A DNA stretch of 64,000 bases from Rubrivivax sp. Its GTDB lineage: Bacteria > Pseudomonadota > Gammaproteobacteria > Burkholderiales > Burkholderiaceae_C. Positions 45,940 to 55,141 of this stretch are shown in pieces. Positions within the stretch are counted from its first letter, which is position 1. Each line of letters starts with the position of its first letter. The translations under genes were made by a program, and so were the position numbers. The stretch is from assembly GCA_020248945.1 (NCBI GenBank), contig JADCGQ010000022.1, forward strand, positions 62,001 through 126,000. Direction: 5' to 3'. Below the pieces are notes generated by a model that saw only the letters and a program-made list of their open reading frames with translations, had not been told where the DNA came from and did no database searches.

Positions 45940-47226
45940 ATGGCGGGCCCGGTCGTGGCGTCGGCCCCGGCGGCCGACGAGTTGTCCCGCCTCGTCGCCA
46001 ACCTCACCAGCCCATCGGCGCTCATCGAGCTGGCGGCCTTTGTCGGCTGCCTGCTGCTGGCCTGGGTGCTGGTGCGTCTGCTGCGCGGTGCCGAGGCCCC
46101 GCGCGAGAACTCGGTCTGGTTCGGCCAGCGCATCGTCGACGGCGTGATGTTCCCGCTGGCGGCGCTGATGCTGGCGCTGCTGGCGCGCTGGCTGATGCAG
46201 GGGGTGGTGCCCACCGCGGTGTTCAAGCTCGTGGTGCCGATCCTGATGTCGCTGGCCGCCATCCGCCTGACGGTGCGCGTGCTGCACCAGGCCTTCCCCA
46301 CGAGCCAGTTGGTGCGGCTGTTCGAGCGCAGCTTCTCGTGGGTGGCGTGGATCGCGGTGGTGCTGTGGGTCACGGGCATCCTGCCGCTGCTGCTGCAGGA
46401 ACTCGACCAGATCACCTGGAAGCTCGGCGGCGCCACGGTCAGCGTGCGCAACCTCATCGAGGGCGCCCTCAGCGCCATCCTGGTGCTGATGGTGACCCTG
46501 TGGCTGAGTTCGCTGCTCGAGCAGCGGCTGCTCAAGGGCGCCACCGAGAACATTTCGATGCGCAAGATGGCGGCCAACGCGCTGCGCGCGCTGCTGCTCT
46601 TCGTCGGGCTGATGTTCGCGTTGTCGGCCGCGGGCATCGACCTCACCGCCTTGGGCGTGCTGGGCGGCGCCCTGGGTGTGGGCATCGGCTTCGGCCTGCA
46701 GAAGCTGGCGGCCAACTATGTCAGCGGCTTCGTGATCCTGGCCGAGAACAGCATGCGCATCGGCGACCTGGTGCGCGTCGACAACTTCGAGGGCCGCATC
46801 ACCGACATCACGACGCGCTACACCAAGATCCGTTCGATCAACGGCCGCGAGAGCCTGGTGCCCAACGAGATGATGATCACGCAGCGCATCGAGAACCTCT
46901 CGCTCGCCGACAACAACATGCTGCTGACCACCGTGGTGCAGGTGGCCTACGGCACCGACGTGGCGGCGCTGCTGCCGGTGCTGCGCGACGTGGTCGCTGG
47001 CGTGCCCCGCGTGTTGGCCGAGCCCGGCCCGGGCGTGAACCTCTCGGCCTTTGCGGCCGACGGCCTGGAGCTGACCTTCGGCTTCTGGATCGGCGACCCC
47101 GAAAACGGACAGGTCAACGTGCGCACGGACGTGAACCCGGCGATCCTCGCGGCGCTCAACGAGCGGGGCATCGAGATCCCGTTTCCGCAGCGCGTGGTGC
47201 ACGCTGCGGCCCGCCCTTCGGCGTGA
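45940..47226 (+). CDS. MscS-family mechanosensitive ion channel
   Basis: A 428-residue channel protein with about five to six N-terminal membrane helices and the pore-lining TM3 (LGVLGGALGVGIGFGLQKLAANYVSG, written here in parts: LGVLGGALGV then GIGFGLQKLA). The beta-domain follows with FVILAENSMRIGDLV and ING-RESLVPNEMMI. It releases solutes under hypo-osmotic shock. It is longer than E. coli MscS because of extra N-terminal helices. The ATG directly abuts the hydrolase stop codon, so the two are co-translated. The Mrp antiporter operon starts 145 bases on. Confidence 0.92.
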   Translation: MAGPVVASAPAADELSRLVANLTSPSALIELAAFVGCLLLAWVLVRLLRGAEAPRENSVWFGQRIVDGVMFPLAALMLALLARWLMQGVVPTAVFKLVVPILMSLAAIRLTVRVLHQAFPTSQLVRLFERSFSWVAWIAVVLWVTGILPLLLQELDQITWKLGGATVSVRNLIEGALSAILVLMVTLWLSSLLEQRLLKGATENISMRKMAANALRALLLFVGLMFALSAAGIDLTALGVLGGALGVGIGFGLQKLAANYVSGFVILAENSMRIGDLVRVDNFEGRITDITTRYTKIRSINGRESLVPNEMMITQRIENLSLADNNMLLTTVVQVAYGTDVAALLPVLRDVVAGVPRVLAEPGPGVNLSAFAADGLELTFGFWIGDPENGQVNVRTDVNPAILAALNERGIEIPFPQRVVHAAARPSA

Positions 47227-47371
47227 CGAGGCCGCCGTTGCCAAAGGGGCCTTTCCGGGGCCGGGGTTTCGTCAGGCTGGCGTCGGTGTCGAACCACTAC
47301 ACTCGCGCCGCCCATCGGGGGAGGGTGCACAGGCCGGCAGGCCTGCGCCGCGCCACGATGAAGACCACAAC

Positions 47372-50236
47372 ATGAGCGCGCTGCTACCCCTGATCGTTCT
47401 GCTGCCACTGGTGTTCGGCACCGTGTTGACAGCCCTGGCCGCCGGCGACGAGAGCCCGTCGCGCCGGCGGCTGTGCGCTGGCGTGGCCGGTGGCGTGGCC
47501 GGCGCGTCCTTCCTGATGCTGATGGCGCTGGCGCCCACCGCGTTATCGGGCCCGCTGCTGCTGTGGCAGGCCGACTGGGTGCCCGGCATCGGCCTGAACC
47601 TCGGCTTCCGGCTCGACGCGCTGGCCTGGATGTTCGCGGCGCTGATCACCGGCATCGGCCTGCTGGTCATCCTGTACGCCGCCTTCTACCTGAGCGCCGA
47701 CGATCCCGTGGGCCGCTTCTACCCGGCGCTGATGCTGTTCATGGCGGCCATGCTGGGCATCGTGCTGTCGGACAACCTGCTGCTGCTGGTGGTGTTCTGG
47801 GAGCTCACCAGCGTCTCGAGCTTCCTGCTCATCGGCTACTGGAACCGGCTCGAGGAGTCGCGCCGCGGCGCGCGCATGGCGCTGGCCGTCACCGGCGGCG
47901 GCGGCCTGGCGCTGCTGGGCGGCGTAGTGCTGCTGGGGCAGATCGCCGGCACCTACGAGCTTTCGGCGATGGTGGCCAAGGCCGAGCTGATCCAGGCCCA
48001 CCCGATGTACCCCGCGGCGCTGGTCCTGGTGCTGCTGGGCTGCTTCACCAAGAGCGCGCAGGTGCCGTTCCACTTCTGGCTGCCGCAGGCCATGGCCGCG
48101 CCCACGCCGGTGTCGGCCTATCTGCACTCGGCCACCATGGTGAAGGCGGGTCTGTTCCTGCTGCTGCGGCTGGACGAGGTGATCGGCGGCACGCCGCTCT
48201 TCGAAGGCCTGGTGGCCACGGCCGGCCTCATCACGATGGTCGTCGCCGCCGCGGTGGCGATGTTCAAGCACGATCTGAAAGGCCTGCTCGCCTACAGCAC
48301 CGTCAGCCACCTCGGGCTGGTCACCTTCCTCATCGGCCTGGCCTCGCCGCTGGCCACGGTGGCGGCGGTGTTCCACATCCTCAACCACGCGGCCTTCAAG
48401 GCGGCCCTCTTCATGAGCGCCGGCATCGTCGACCACGAAACCGGCACGCGCGACATGCGCCGCCTGGGCGGCCTGATCACGCTGCTGCCGGTGGTGGGCA
48501 CGCTGGTCATCATTGCCAGCGCCGCGATGGCCGGGCTGCCTCCGTTCAACGGCTTCATCAGCAAGGAGATGATGCTGCACGAGGCCGCCGGCGCCCCGTC
48601 CAGTGGCCTGTGGGGCGATCTCGGCTGGCTCATCCCGGTGCTGGCCACGCTGGGCGGCCTGTTCTCGGCGGCGTACTCGCTGCGCCTGGTGCACGACACC
48701 TTCTTCGGCGCGCCGGCCACCGATCTGCCGAACCCCCATCCGCACGAGCCGCCCTGGGGCATGAAGGCGCCGGTGCTGCTGCTGGTTTGCGTGTGCATTG
48801 CGGTCGGCCTGATGCCGATGCTGATTGCCGGGCCCTTGGTCACCGCGGTGTCGACGGCGGTGCTGGGCACGGCGCCGCCTGCGTTCACGCTGTCGCTGTG
48901 GCACGGCTTCAATGCGGCGCTGCTGATGAGCGCCATCGCCGTGGGCGGTGGCGTGGTGCTGTACGCGCTGGTGATGCGCGGCGGATGGCTGCACCGCGCG
49001 CCGGCCGGCTGGGTGCAGGCCAAGGGCATCTTCTGGTGGCTTAACGACCTGCTGTTCGAAGCCGCGGGCCGCATCACGCGCCTGCTGGAAACCCGTTCCT
49101 TGCAGAGTTACGCCGCCTGGATGGTGGGTTCGGTCCTTGTTGTCGCGACCTGGGCGCTGCTGTCGCCGCCTGGCGATGCGCCGGGCACCGGCGTGCGCGA
49201 CACGAACCCGGCCTCGGCTCTGGCGGTGGTGGTGTGGCTCATCGTCGTGGCGGCGGCCACCGGCGCGGTGGTGCTGCAGCGCCAGCGCGTGGTGGCCGTG
49301 GTGCTGACGGGAGCCGTGGGCCTGGTGGCCTCGCTCACCTTCCTGGCCTTCTCGGCCCCCGACCTGGCGATGACGCAGATCTCGGTCGACGTCGTCTCCA
49401 CCGTGCTGCTGCTGATGGGCCTGGCGCTGCTGCCGCAAGTGGCCAAGGCCGAGTCGGCACCCTGGCGGCGCTGGCGCGACGGCGCGCTGGCCGTGGCTGG
49501 CGGCGGTGGCATCGCCTGGATCACCTGGCTCGTGTTGACGCGCGACTTCAGCTCCATCAGCTGGTTCTTCATCGAGAAGTCGGTGCCCGAGGGCGGCGGC
49601 ACGAACATGGTGAACGTGATCCTCGTCGACTTCCGTGGCTATGACACCTGGGGTGAGATCACGGTGCTGGGCATCGCCGCTGTCGGCGTGCTGGCCCTGC
49701 TCGACGGCCTGCGCGCGCGGCGGCCGCTGGCCGATGACGCGGGCCTGGCCTGGAGCTACAGCGCCCCGCCGCTGATGCTGCGCATGAGCGCGCGCCTCGT
49801 GCTGCCGCTGGCGCTGGTGGTCAGCGCCTATATCTTCTGGCGCGGCCACGCACTGCCGGGCGGCGGCTTCATCGCCGGCCTGATCACCTCGGTGGCGCTG
49901 GTGCTGCAGTACATGGCCCACGGCCAGGCCTGGGCCGAAGGCGTGCTGCACGCGGGTGGCGGCCAGCGCTACACGCGCTGGATCGGCAGCGGCCTGCTGC
50001 TGGCCGGGCTCACGGGCGCGGGCGCCTTCTTCTTCGGCCGGCCCTTCTTCACCAGCACGCATGGCAACCCCGTGCTGCCGCTGCTGGGCGAGGCGCCGCT
50101 GGCCACCGTGGCCATCTTCGACCTCGGCGTGTACATCACCGTGGTCGGCGCGACCATGCTGATGCTGTCGGCCCTGGGCGCGGCCAGCAAGGAGCCGCCC
50201 GGTGCGGTGGGTGCGGCCGGCGGAGCGCGCTCATGA
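47372..50236 (+). CDS. mrpA: Mrp-type Na+/H+ antiporter, fused subunits A and B
   Basis: A 954-residue protein, longer than MrpA alone. The N-terminal ~650 residues are the NuoL-like proton-translocating module (DNLLLLVVFWELTSVSSFLLIG; HSATMVKAGLFLLLR; KGLLAYSTVSHLGL). The MrpA C-terminal region follows (SAPDLAMTQISVDVVSTVLLL; NMVNVILVDFRGYDTWGE). The last ~140 residues match MrpB (FWRGHALPGGGFIAGL). This A-B fusion is the PhaAB form known in alphaproteobacterial and other Pha systems. It is the first gene of the operon; a -10-like TACACT lies at 47298-47303. It overlaps the C gene by ATGA. Confidence 0.94.
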   Translation: MSALLPLIVLLPLVFGTVLTALAAGDESPSRRRLCAGVAGGVAGASFLMLMALAPTALSGPLLLWQADWVPGIGLNLGFRLDALAWMFAALITGIGLLVILYAAFYLSADDPVGRFYPALMLFMAAMLGIVLSDNLLLLVVFWELTSVSSFLLIGYWNRLEESRRGARMALAVTGGGGLALLGGVVLLGQIAGTYELSAMVAKAELIQAHPMYPAALVLVLLGCFTKSAQVPFHFWLPQAMAAPTPVSAYLHSATMVKAGLFLLLRLDEVIGGTPLFEGLVATAGLITMVVAAAVAMFKHDLKGLLAYSTVSHLGLVTFLIGLASPLATVAAVFHILNHAAFKAALFMSAGIVDHETGTRDMRRLGGLITLLPVVGTLVIIASAAMAGLPPFNGFISKEMMLHEAAGAPSSGLWGDLGWLIPVLATLGGLFSAAYSLRLVHDTFFGAPATDLPNPHPHEPPWGMKAPVLLLVCVCIAVGLMPMLIAGPLVTAVSTAVLGTAPPAFTLSLWHGFNAALLMSAIAVGGGVVLYALVMRGGWLHRAPAGWVQAKGIFWWLNDLLFEAAGRITRLLETRSLQSYAAWMVGSVLVVATWALLSPPGDAPGTGVRDTNPASALAVVVWLIVVAAATGAVVLQRQRVVAVVLTGAVGLVASLTFLAFSAPDLAMTQISVDVVSTVLLLMGLALLPQVAKAESAPWRRWRDGALAVAGGGGIAWITWLVLTRDFSSISWFFIEKSVPEGGGTNMVNVILVDFRGYDTWGEITVLGIAAVGVLALLDGLRARRPLADDAGLAWSYSAPPLMLRMSARLVLPLALVVSAYIFWRGHALPGGGFIAGLITSVALVLQYMAHGQAWAEGVLHAGGGQRYTRWIGSGLLLAGLTGAGAFFFGRPFFTSTHGNPVLPLLGEAPLATVAIFDLGVYITVVGATMLMLSALGAASKEPPGAVGAAGGARS

Positions 50237-50613
50237 CGCTGAGCCTGGAGTTCCTGGTCGCCACCGGCATCGGCTGGGTCACGGCCTGCGGCATCCTGCT
50301 GCTGCTGCGCGGGCGCAGCTTCGCGGTGGTGCTGGGCCTGAGCCTGCTCGGCTACGCCGTCAACGTGTTCATCTTCGTCATGGGCCGGTTGTGGACCGGC
50401 GCGCCGCCCATCCTGGGCACCGGCGCCACGGTCTTTGCCGACCCGCTGCCGCAAGCCCTGGTGCTGACGGCCATCGTCATCGGCTTCGCCACCACGGGCT
50501 TCGTGATCGAACTCGCGCTGCGCAACCGCCACGACGGCGACAGCGACCACGTCGACGGCCTCAGCGACGAGGACGTGCGCCGCCGCGAAGGCCCGCCGGA
50601 GGGCCGCCCATGA
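50233..50613 (+). CDS. mrpC: Mrp-type Na+/H+ antiporter subunit C
   Basis: A 126-residue NuoK-like subunit with three membrane helices (VATGIGWVTACGILLLLRG; FAVVLGLSLLGYAVNVFIFVMG; ALVLTAIVIGFATTGFVIELAL). Its conserved DPLPQALVLTAIVI segment is typical for MrpC/PhaC. It is a small part of the membrane arm of the antiporter. The start overlaps the A-B gene (ATGA), and its stop overlaps the D start the same way, a sign of coupled translation. The charged tail (HDGDSDHVDGL) is cytoplasmic. Confidence 0.94.
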   Translation: MTLSLEFLVATGIGWVTACGILLLLRGRSFAVVLGLSLLGYAVNVFIFVMGRLWTGAPPILGTGATVFADPLPQALVLTAIVIGFATTGFVIELALRNRHDGDSDHVDGLSDEDVRRREGPPEGRP

Positions 50614-52250
50614 GCTTCTTCGACCACCTTCCGGTGCTCGTGGTGCTGCTGCCGGCGCTCACGGCGGTGGCGCTGCTGTTCATCGGCGACGGCGGCGGCG
50701 ACGGCACGGGCGTGCACGGCAGCCACGGCCACCACCGGCTGAAGTGGGCGCGGCGCGTCTCGCTGGCTTCGGTGGTGCTGTTCGCGCTGCTGGCCGCGCT
50801 GCTGGTGGCGCGCGCGGCCGACGGCAGCATCCTCGTCGTGCGCGTGGGCGAGTGGCCGGCGCCTTTCGGCATCGCGCTTGTCGTCGACCGGCTCGGCGCG
50901 CTGATGGTGGCGCTCACCGCCGCCGTGGCCGTGCCGGTGCTGCTGTACGCCACCGGCGGCTGGGACAGCCACGGCCGCCACTTCCACCCGATCTTCCAGT
51001 TCCAGCTGATGGGCCTGGCGGGCGCCTTCGTCACCGGCGACCTGTTCAACCTGTTCGTGTTCTTCGAGGTGCTGCTGATCGCCAGTTATGTGCTGATGCT
51101 GCACGGCCAGGGGCGCGAGCGCTTCAAGGCCGGCCTGCACTACGTGGTGCTCAACCTCGTGGCCTCGGCGCTGTTCCTCATCGGCGTGTCGCTGCTGTAT
51201 GCGCAGACCGGCACGCTGAACCTGGCCGATCTGGCGCTGCGCGTGCCGCAGCTGCAGGGCGACGACGCGGCCATCGCGCAGGCGGCGGGTCTCGTGCTGC
51301 TGGTGGTGTTCGGCTTCAAGGCGGCGCTGGTGCCGCTGGCGGTGTGGTTGCCCGGCACCTATGCCGCCACCAGCGCGCCGGTGGCGGCGCTGTTCGCCGT
51401 CATGACGAAGGTCGGCGTGTATTCGCTGCTGCGCGTGCACGGCGTGGTGTTCGGCGACGGCGCCGGCAGCGGGCCCGCCACAGGCCCGGCGGCGATGGCG
51501 GCCGAGCCCTGGATCCTGCCGCTGGCGCTGGCCACCTGCGGCGTGGGCGTGCTGGGCGCGCTGGCCTCGCGCACGCTGCCGCGCCTCGTGTCCTGGCTCA
51601 CGGTGGCCTCGGTCGGCACGGTGCTGGTGGGGGTGGGCCTGTTCACGCCGGCGGCCTGGGCGGCGTCGCTCTACTACATGATCAACAGCACGCTGGTGAT
51701 CGCGGCCCTGTTCCTGCTGGGCGAGATCGTGGCCTCGCAGCGTGGCAGCGCGGCCGATCACCTCGAGCCCGGCCCGGCCGTCGGCCAGCCGGTGCTGCTG
51801 GGCCTGGCGATGCTGCTGGCGGCGGCCTCGGCGGCCGGGCTGCCGCCGCTGCCGGGCTTCATCGGCAAGCTGATGCTGCTGGAGGCCGCGGCGCCGCACG
51901 CCTGGGTCGTGGCCGTGTGGGCCGTGGTGCTGGGCGCTGGCTTCCTCACGCTGGTTGGTCTGGCGCGCGCTGGCAGCATCCTGTTCTGGCACGTTCGCGA
52001 CGACCTGCCGGCCTGCACCGCGTCGGGCGGCAGCCTGCGGCTGCAAGGGGCGATGGCGCTGCTGCTGGCCATGACGGTGGCGGTGAGCGTGTTCGCCGGG
52101 CCCATGCAGCGCTACACCGCTGCGGCGGCCGTGCAGCTGGGTGATCGCGCCGCCTACGGCCGCGCCGTGCTGGGCGAAAACGCCCAGACGACGCGGCCTT
52201 ACCGCTTCGATGCCCCCGCTGCACCGGCTGCGCCCGAGGCCCCGCGATGA
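50610..52250 (+). CDS. mrpD: Mrp-type Na+/H+ antiporter subunit D
   Basis: A 546-residue NuoN/NuoM-like subunit with about 14 membrane helices. Proton-path hallmarks include GDLFNLFVFFEVLLIASYVLM, a conserved Lys-bearing helix (VVFGFKAALVPLAVWLP) and ATSAPVAALFAVMTKVGVYSLLR. A His-rich cytosolic loop (GVHGSHGHHRL) near residue 35 is a local peculiarity. The ATG at 50610 overlaps the C stop. It works with MrpA as one of the two large ion-translocating subunits. Its end overlaps mrpE. Confidence 0.95.
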   Translation: MSFFDHLPVLVVLLPALTAVALLFIGDGGGDGTGVHGSHGHHRLKWARRVSLASVVLFALLAALLVARAADGSILVVRVGEWPAPFGIALVVDRLGALMVALTAAVAVPVLLYATGGWDSHGRHFHPIFQFQLMGLAGAFVTGDLFNLFVFFEVLLIASYVLMLHGQGRERFKAGLHYVVLNLVASALFLIGVSLLYAQTGTLNLADLALRVPQLQGDDAAIAQAAGLVLLVVFGFKAALVPLAVWLPGTYAATSAPVAALFAVMTKVGVYSLLRVHGVVFGDGAGSGPATGPAAMAAEPWILPLALATCGVGVLGALASRTLPRLVSWLTVASVGTVLVGVGLFTPAAWAASLYYMINSTLVIAALFLLGEIVASQRGSAADHLEPGPAVGQPVLLGLAMLLAAASAAGLPPLPGFIGKLMLLEAAAPHAWVVAVWAVVLGAGFLTLVGLARAGSILFWHVRDDLPACTASGGSLRLQGAMALLLAMTVAVSVFAGPMQRYTAAAAVQLGDRAAYGRAVLGENAQTTRPYRFDAPAAPAAPEAPR

Positions 52251-52774
52251 AACCTCCCATCACCCAGACGACCACCCCGACGACCACCTCGCCCGGCTGG
52301 CTCGCGCACCCGGTGCTGTCGGTGCTGGTGGCGGCCACCTGGCTGCTGCTGCGCGAAAGCGCCGGTCCGGCCGATCTGCTGTGGGCCGCCGTGTTCGCGC
52401 TCGTCATCCCGCGCCTGCTGCACCGCTTTCTCGGCCCGGCCTTGCGCCCGCGCGCGGCTTGGGTGGCGTTGCGCCTCACGGGCGTGGTGCTCTACGACAT
52501 CGTGATGTCCAACCTCACGGTGGCGCGCATCGTGCTCGACCCCTCTTCGTCGCCGCAGCCGGCCTGGGTGCCGATCAAGCTGGACACCACGCACCCGACG
52601 GCCATCGTGCTGTTCGCCACCATCATCACCACCACGCCGGGCACGGTGAGCTGCGTCGTCGACGAGCAGCGCGGCGAGATCCTCGTGCACGCGCTGGACT
52701 GCACCGACGTGGTTGGCGCGGCTGTACAGATGAAGGAGCGCTACGAGCGCCCGCTGATGGAGATCTTCGGATGA
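52247..52774 (+). CDS. mrpE: Mrp-type Na+/H+ antiporter subunit E
   Basis: A 175-residue subunit: a Thr-rich N-terminal tail, two membrane helices (HPVLSVLVAATWLLLRES; LLWAAVFALVIPRLLHRFL) and the hallmark cytosolic region (ATIITTTPGTVSCVVDE, ILVHALDC). ATGA overlaps link it to D and F. MrpE is needed for complex assembly and activity. The order A-B, C, D, E, F, G is the standard operon order. Confidence 0.94.
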   Translation: MKPPITQTTTPTTTSPGWLAHPVLSVLVAATWLLLRESAGPADLLWAAVFALVIPRLLHRFLGPALRPRAAWVALRLTGVVLYDIVMSNLTVARIVLDPSSSPQPAWVPIKLDTTHPTAIVLFATIITTTPGTVSCVVDEQRGEILVHALDCTDVVGAAVQMKERYERPLMEIFG

Positions 52775-53052
52775 CACCGTCGTTCATCTCGCTGGCGCTG
52801 ATGTTCGCGTTGGGCGCCGTCGGCGTGGCCATGCTGCTGTGCGCCTGGCGCCTGGTGCGCGGGCCGACGCTGCCCGACCGCGTGCTCGCGCTCGACACGC
52901 TGTACGTCAACGTCGTGGCCTTCGTGGTGCTGCTGGGCATCCAGCAGGGCACGGGGCTGTACTTCGAGGCGGCGCTTTTGATCGCGCTGCTGGGCTTTGT
53001 CTCCACCGTCGCGCTGGGCCGCTACCTGCAGCGCGGCGATGTCATCGAATGA
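52771..53052 (+). CDS. mrpF: Mrp-type Na+/H+ antiporter subunit F
   Basis: A 93-residue subunit with three membrane helices (FISLALMFALGAVGVAMLLCA; VNVVAFVVLLGIQQ; EAALLIALLGFVSTVALG) and the conserved RGPTLPDRVLALDTL loop. It lies in the thin part of the membrane complex and is proposed to take part in sodium transport. The start overlaps mrpE by ATGA; mrpG follows after 10 bases. Confidence 0.93.
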   Translation: MTPSFISLALMFALGAVGVAMLLCAWRLVRGPTLPDRVLALDTLYVNVVAFVVLLGIQQGTGLYFEAALLIALLGFVSTVALGRYLQRGDVIE

Positions 53053-53062
53053 GGGGCCGCGC

Positions 53063-53410
53063 ATGAACCACCTCGAGCAACTGCCGGCCGCCTGGCAGGC
53101 CGTGATCATCGTGATGCTGCTCGTGGGCGGCGTGTTCGCGCTCGTGGGCGGCATCGGCCTCGTGCGGTTTCGCGATTTCTACATGCGGCTGCACGCGCCG
53201 ACGAAGGCCACGACGCTGGGCGTGGGCGGCGTGCTGCTGGCGTCGATGGCGGCGAGCGCGGCGCAGGGCACGTGGTCGGTGGCCGAGCTGCTGATCACGC
53301 TGTTCATCTTCGTCACCGCGCCGGTGTCGGCCAACCTGCTGGCGCAGGCCGCGCTGCACCGGCGCGAACCCAGCGTGGCGCCGCCGCCGGCGGAGCAGCC
53401 CCTGCGCTGA
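53063..53410 (+). CDS. mrpG: Mrp-type Na+/H+ antiporter subunit G
   Basis: A 115-residue last subunit of the complex: three membrane helices and the signature GGIGLVRFRDFYMRLHAPTKA, followed by TLGVGGVLLAS and TAPVSANLLAQAAL. A Pro-rich C-terminal tail ends it. ATG 53063 is preceded by GAGGGG. With this gene all parts of a functional antiporter are present. Confidence 0.94.
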   Translation: MNHLEQLPAAWQAVIIVMLLVGGVFALVGGIGLVRFRDFYMRLHAPTKATTLGVGGVLLASMAASAAQGTWSVAELLITLFIFVTAPVSANLLAQAALHRREPSVAPPPAEQPLR

Positions 53411-53431
53411 TTTCGCGCCGAACGCGCCCGC

Positions 53432-54520
53432 TCAGCCGGGGTCGGCCGGCTTGGAGCGTGAGCCGAACATCGCCACCACCAGCGTGACGATGGTGATGGG
53501 CACCACGAAGCTCATCATCACGCCCGAGAACGCCGGCAGTGCCGCGTGCTGCTGCGACGCCATGATGAGGTAGGCCACGTAGGCGACGTAGTAGCCCAGG
53601 AACACGGCGCCTTCCCAGCGCGCGATCTCGCGGCCGGTCATGAACACCGGCAGGCAGGCCAGGGCCACCGCCAGCATCACCCAGATGTCGAAGGCCAGCA
53701 GCGAGGGCGCCATCACCAGGCCCATGTCGCCCGACACCAGGCCCGACAAGCCCAGGCAGCCCAGGATGTTGAAGGTGTTGCTGCCGACCACGTTGCCCAC
53801 CGCGATGTCGCGCTCGCCCTTGATGGCGGCGGTGATGCTGGTGGCGACCTCCGGCATGCTGGTGCCGGCGGCCACGATGGTCAGGCCGATGACGAGGTCG
53901 CTCACGCCCATGGCCTTGGCAAACGACACCGCGGCGGTGACCAGGTACTCCGAGCCGAAGACCAGCGCCGCCAGGCCCACGACGATGAGCAGCAGCTGCA
54001 TCGGCAACTTGTCGTCCCAGGCCCCCACTTCGGCCGGCTTCACCTCGGCGGCGTATTCGTCCTTGGCCGCCTGCGTCTCGCGCCGGGACTGCACGACCAG
54101 GAACACGGTGTAGGCGACCAGCAGGGTGAACAGCAGGGCGCCATCCAGGAACGACAGCTTGCCGTCCAGCCCCAACGCCAGCAGCAGCAGGCTGGCGCCC
54201 AGCATGATGGGCACTTCCTGGCGGATGAGCTGGATGTTGACGATCAGCGGCGCGATCAGCGCGCTGATGCCCAGGATGAACAGCACGTTGAAGATGTTGC
54301 TGCCGACCACGTTGCCGATGGCGATGTCGGCATTGCCGTCGAGCACGGCGCCCACGCTCACCGCCACCTCGGGCGCGCTGGTGCCGAAGGCCACGATGGT
54401 GAGGCCCACCACCAGCGGGCTGATGCCGAAGGACAAGGCGAGTTTCGACGCGCCACGCACCAGTGCGTTGGCCCCCAAGACAAGCAGCACGAGGCCGCCG
54501 ACAAACATGAGCAGGTTCAT
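53432..54520 (-). CDS. Calcium/sodium antiporter of the CaCA family (YrbG-like)
   Basis: A 362-residue exchanger with 10 membrane helices in two inverted halves. The ion-binding alpha repeats are VGLTIVAFGTSAPEVAVSV and VIGLTIVAAGTSMPEVATSI, each followed by GNVVGSNIFN or GNVVGSNTFN. The central loop (QAAKDEYAAEVKPAEVGAW) is cytoplasmic. It exchanges Ca2+ for Na+ or H+. ATG 54520 was chosen as the first residue of the first helix; the frame stays open upstream without coding character. It is a single gene, convergent with the Mrp operon (21 bases between stops). Confidence 0.94.
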   Translation of the reverse strand: MNLLMFVGGLVLLVLGANALVRGASKLALSFGISPLVVGLTIVAFGTSAPEVAVSVGAVLDGNADIAIGNVVGSNIFNVLFILGISALIAPLIVNIQLIRQEVPIMLGASLLLLALGLDGKLSFLDGALLFTLLVAYTVFLVVQSRRETQAAKDEYAAEVKPAEVGAWDDKLPMQLLLIVVGLAALVFGSEYLVTAAVSFAKAMGVSDLVIGLTIVAAGTSMPEVATSITAAIKGERDIAVGNVVGSNTFNILGCLGLSGLVSGDMGLVMAPSLLAFDIWVMLAVALACLPVFMTGREIARWEGAVFLGYYVAYVAYLIMASQQHAALPAFSGVMMSFVVPITIVTLVVAMFGSRSKPADPG

Positions 54521-54623
54521 GGGGCCGGGACTGTAGCGGTACGCCGTGCCTGCGCGGGCGAGCGGGGTGCCGAAAGGCACGCCGGGTCACCGGCCTCTTG
54601 ACGACGCTGTTACTCTATTGGGA

Positions 54624-54974
54624 ATGCGTTCGCAAAAAGCCCGACTTCCCCGTGGCCGTGTCGCGCCCGCGCTGGGCCTGGCCTTGCTCGCGCTGGCCTG
54701 GTGCCTGGCCCAGGCTCTGGCCTTGGAGCACCGGGTGGCCCACGCGCCGGGGCTGGCGGCGCACGGGCCGCACCTGGTGGGTGGCGAACACGAAGAAGAC
54801 GAGTCGTTCTGCCGCCTCGTCGACCAGGCGGGACTGGGTGACACCTTGCCCCTGGCTGCGTCGGCCCTGGCCTCCTGCTGGGTCGGCTTTGCGCTGTCGT
54901 GGGCGGCCCCAGTGGCTGGGGCGGCTGCCGGCTCGCGCCACGGCTACGAGGCGCGCGCACCGCCCTTGGGCTGA
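54624..54974 (+). CDS. Small His-rich protein with N-terminal hydrophobic segment, hypothetical
   Basis: A 116-residue protein. A basic start (RSQKARLPRGR) and a hydrophobic stretch (ALGLALLALAWCLAQALAL) look like a signal or anchor. Next comes a His-rich periplasmic part (EHRVAHA, AAHGPHLVGGEHEED) with FCRLVDQAGLGD, and a second hydrophobic segment (ASCWVGFALSWAAP). The C/H/D pattern resembles small proteins found next to metal-related TonB receptors (DUF2946-like), but I cannot assign a family firmly. It lies 167 bases upstream of a TonB-dependent receptor on the same strand, so a metal-related role is plausible. Confidence 0.6.
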   Translation: MRSQKARLPRGRVAPALGLALLALAWCLAQALALEHRVAHAPGLAAHGPHLVGGEHEEDESFCRLVDQAGLGDTLPLAASALASCWVGFALSWAAPVAGAAAGSRHGYEARAPPLG

Positions 54975-55141
54975 CCCAGCCCACGGGCCGCTCCTTGCCG
55001 ATCCTGGCCGCTCCCGGCCCGCTCCGGCGGGCGGCTCTCTTTTCATCGCCTCGTCCCACGCGGGCCTGCGAACTGCGGGCGTGCCGCGCGCTGACGCGTC
55101 GGCCCTCACGGGGCCCAGCACTTGTTTCCAGAAGGATCGTC

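Noticed and set aside
54580..54630. Zur box or sigma-70 promoter before the His-rich protein gene
   Set aside because: TTGACG at 54598 has no -10 at workable spacing and the region shows no good palindrome.
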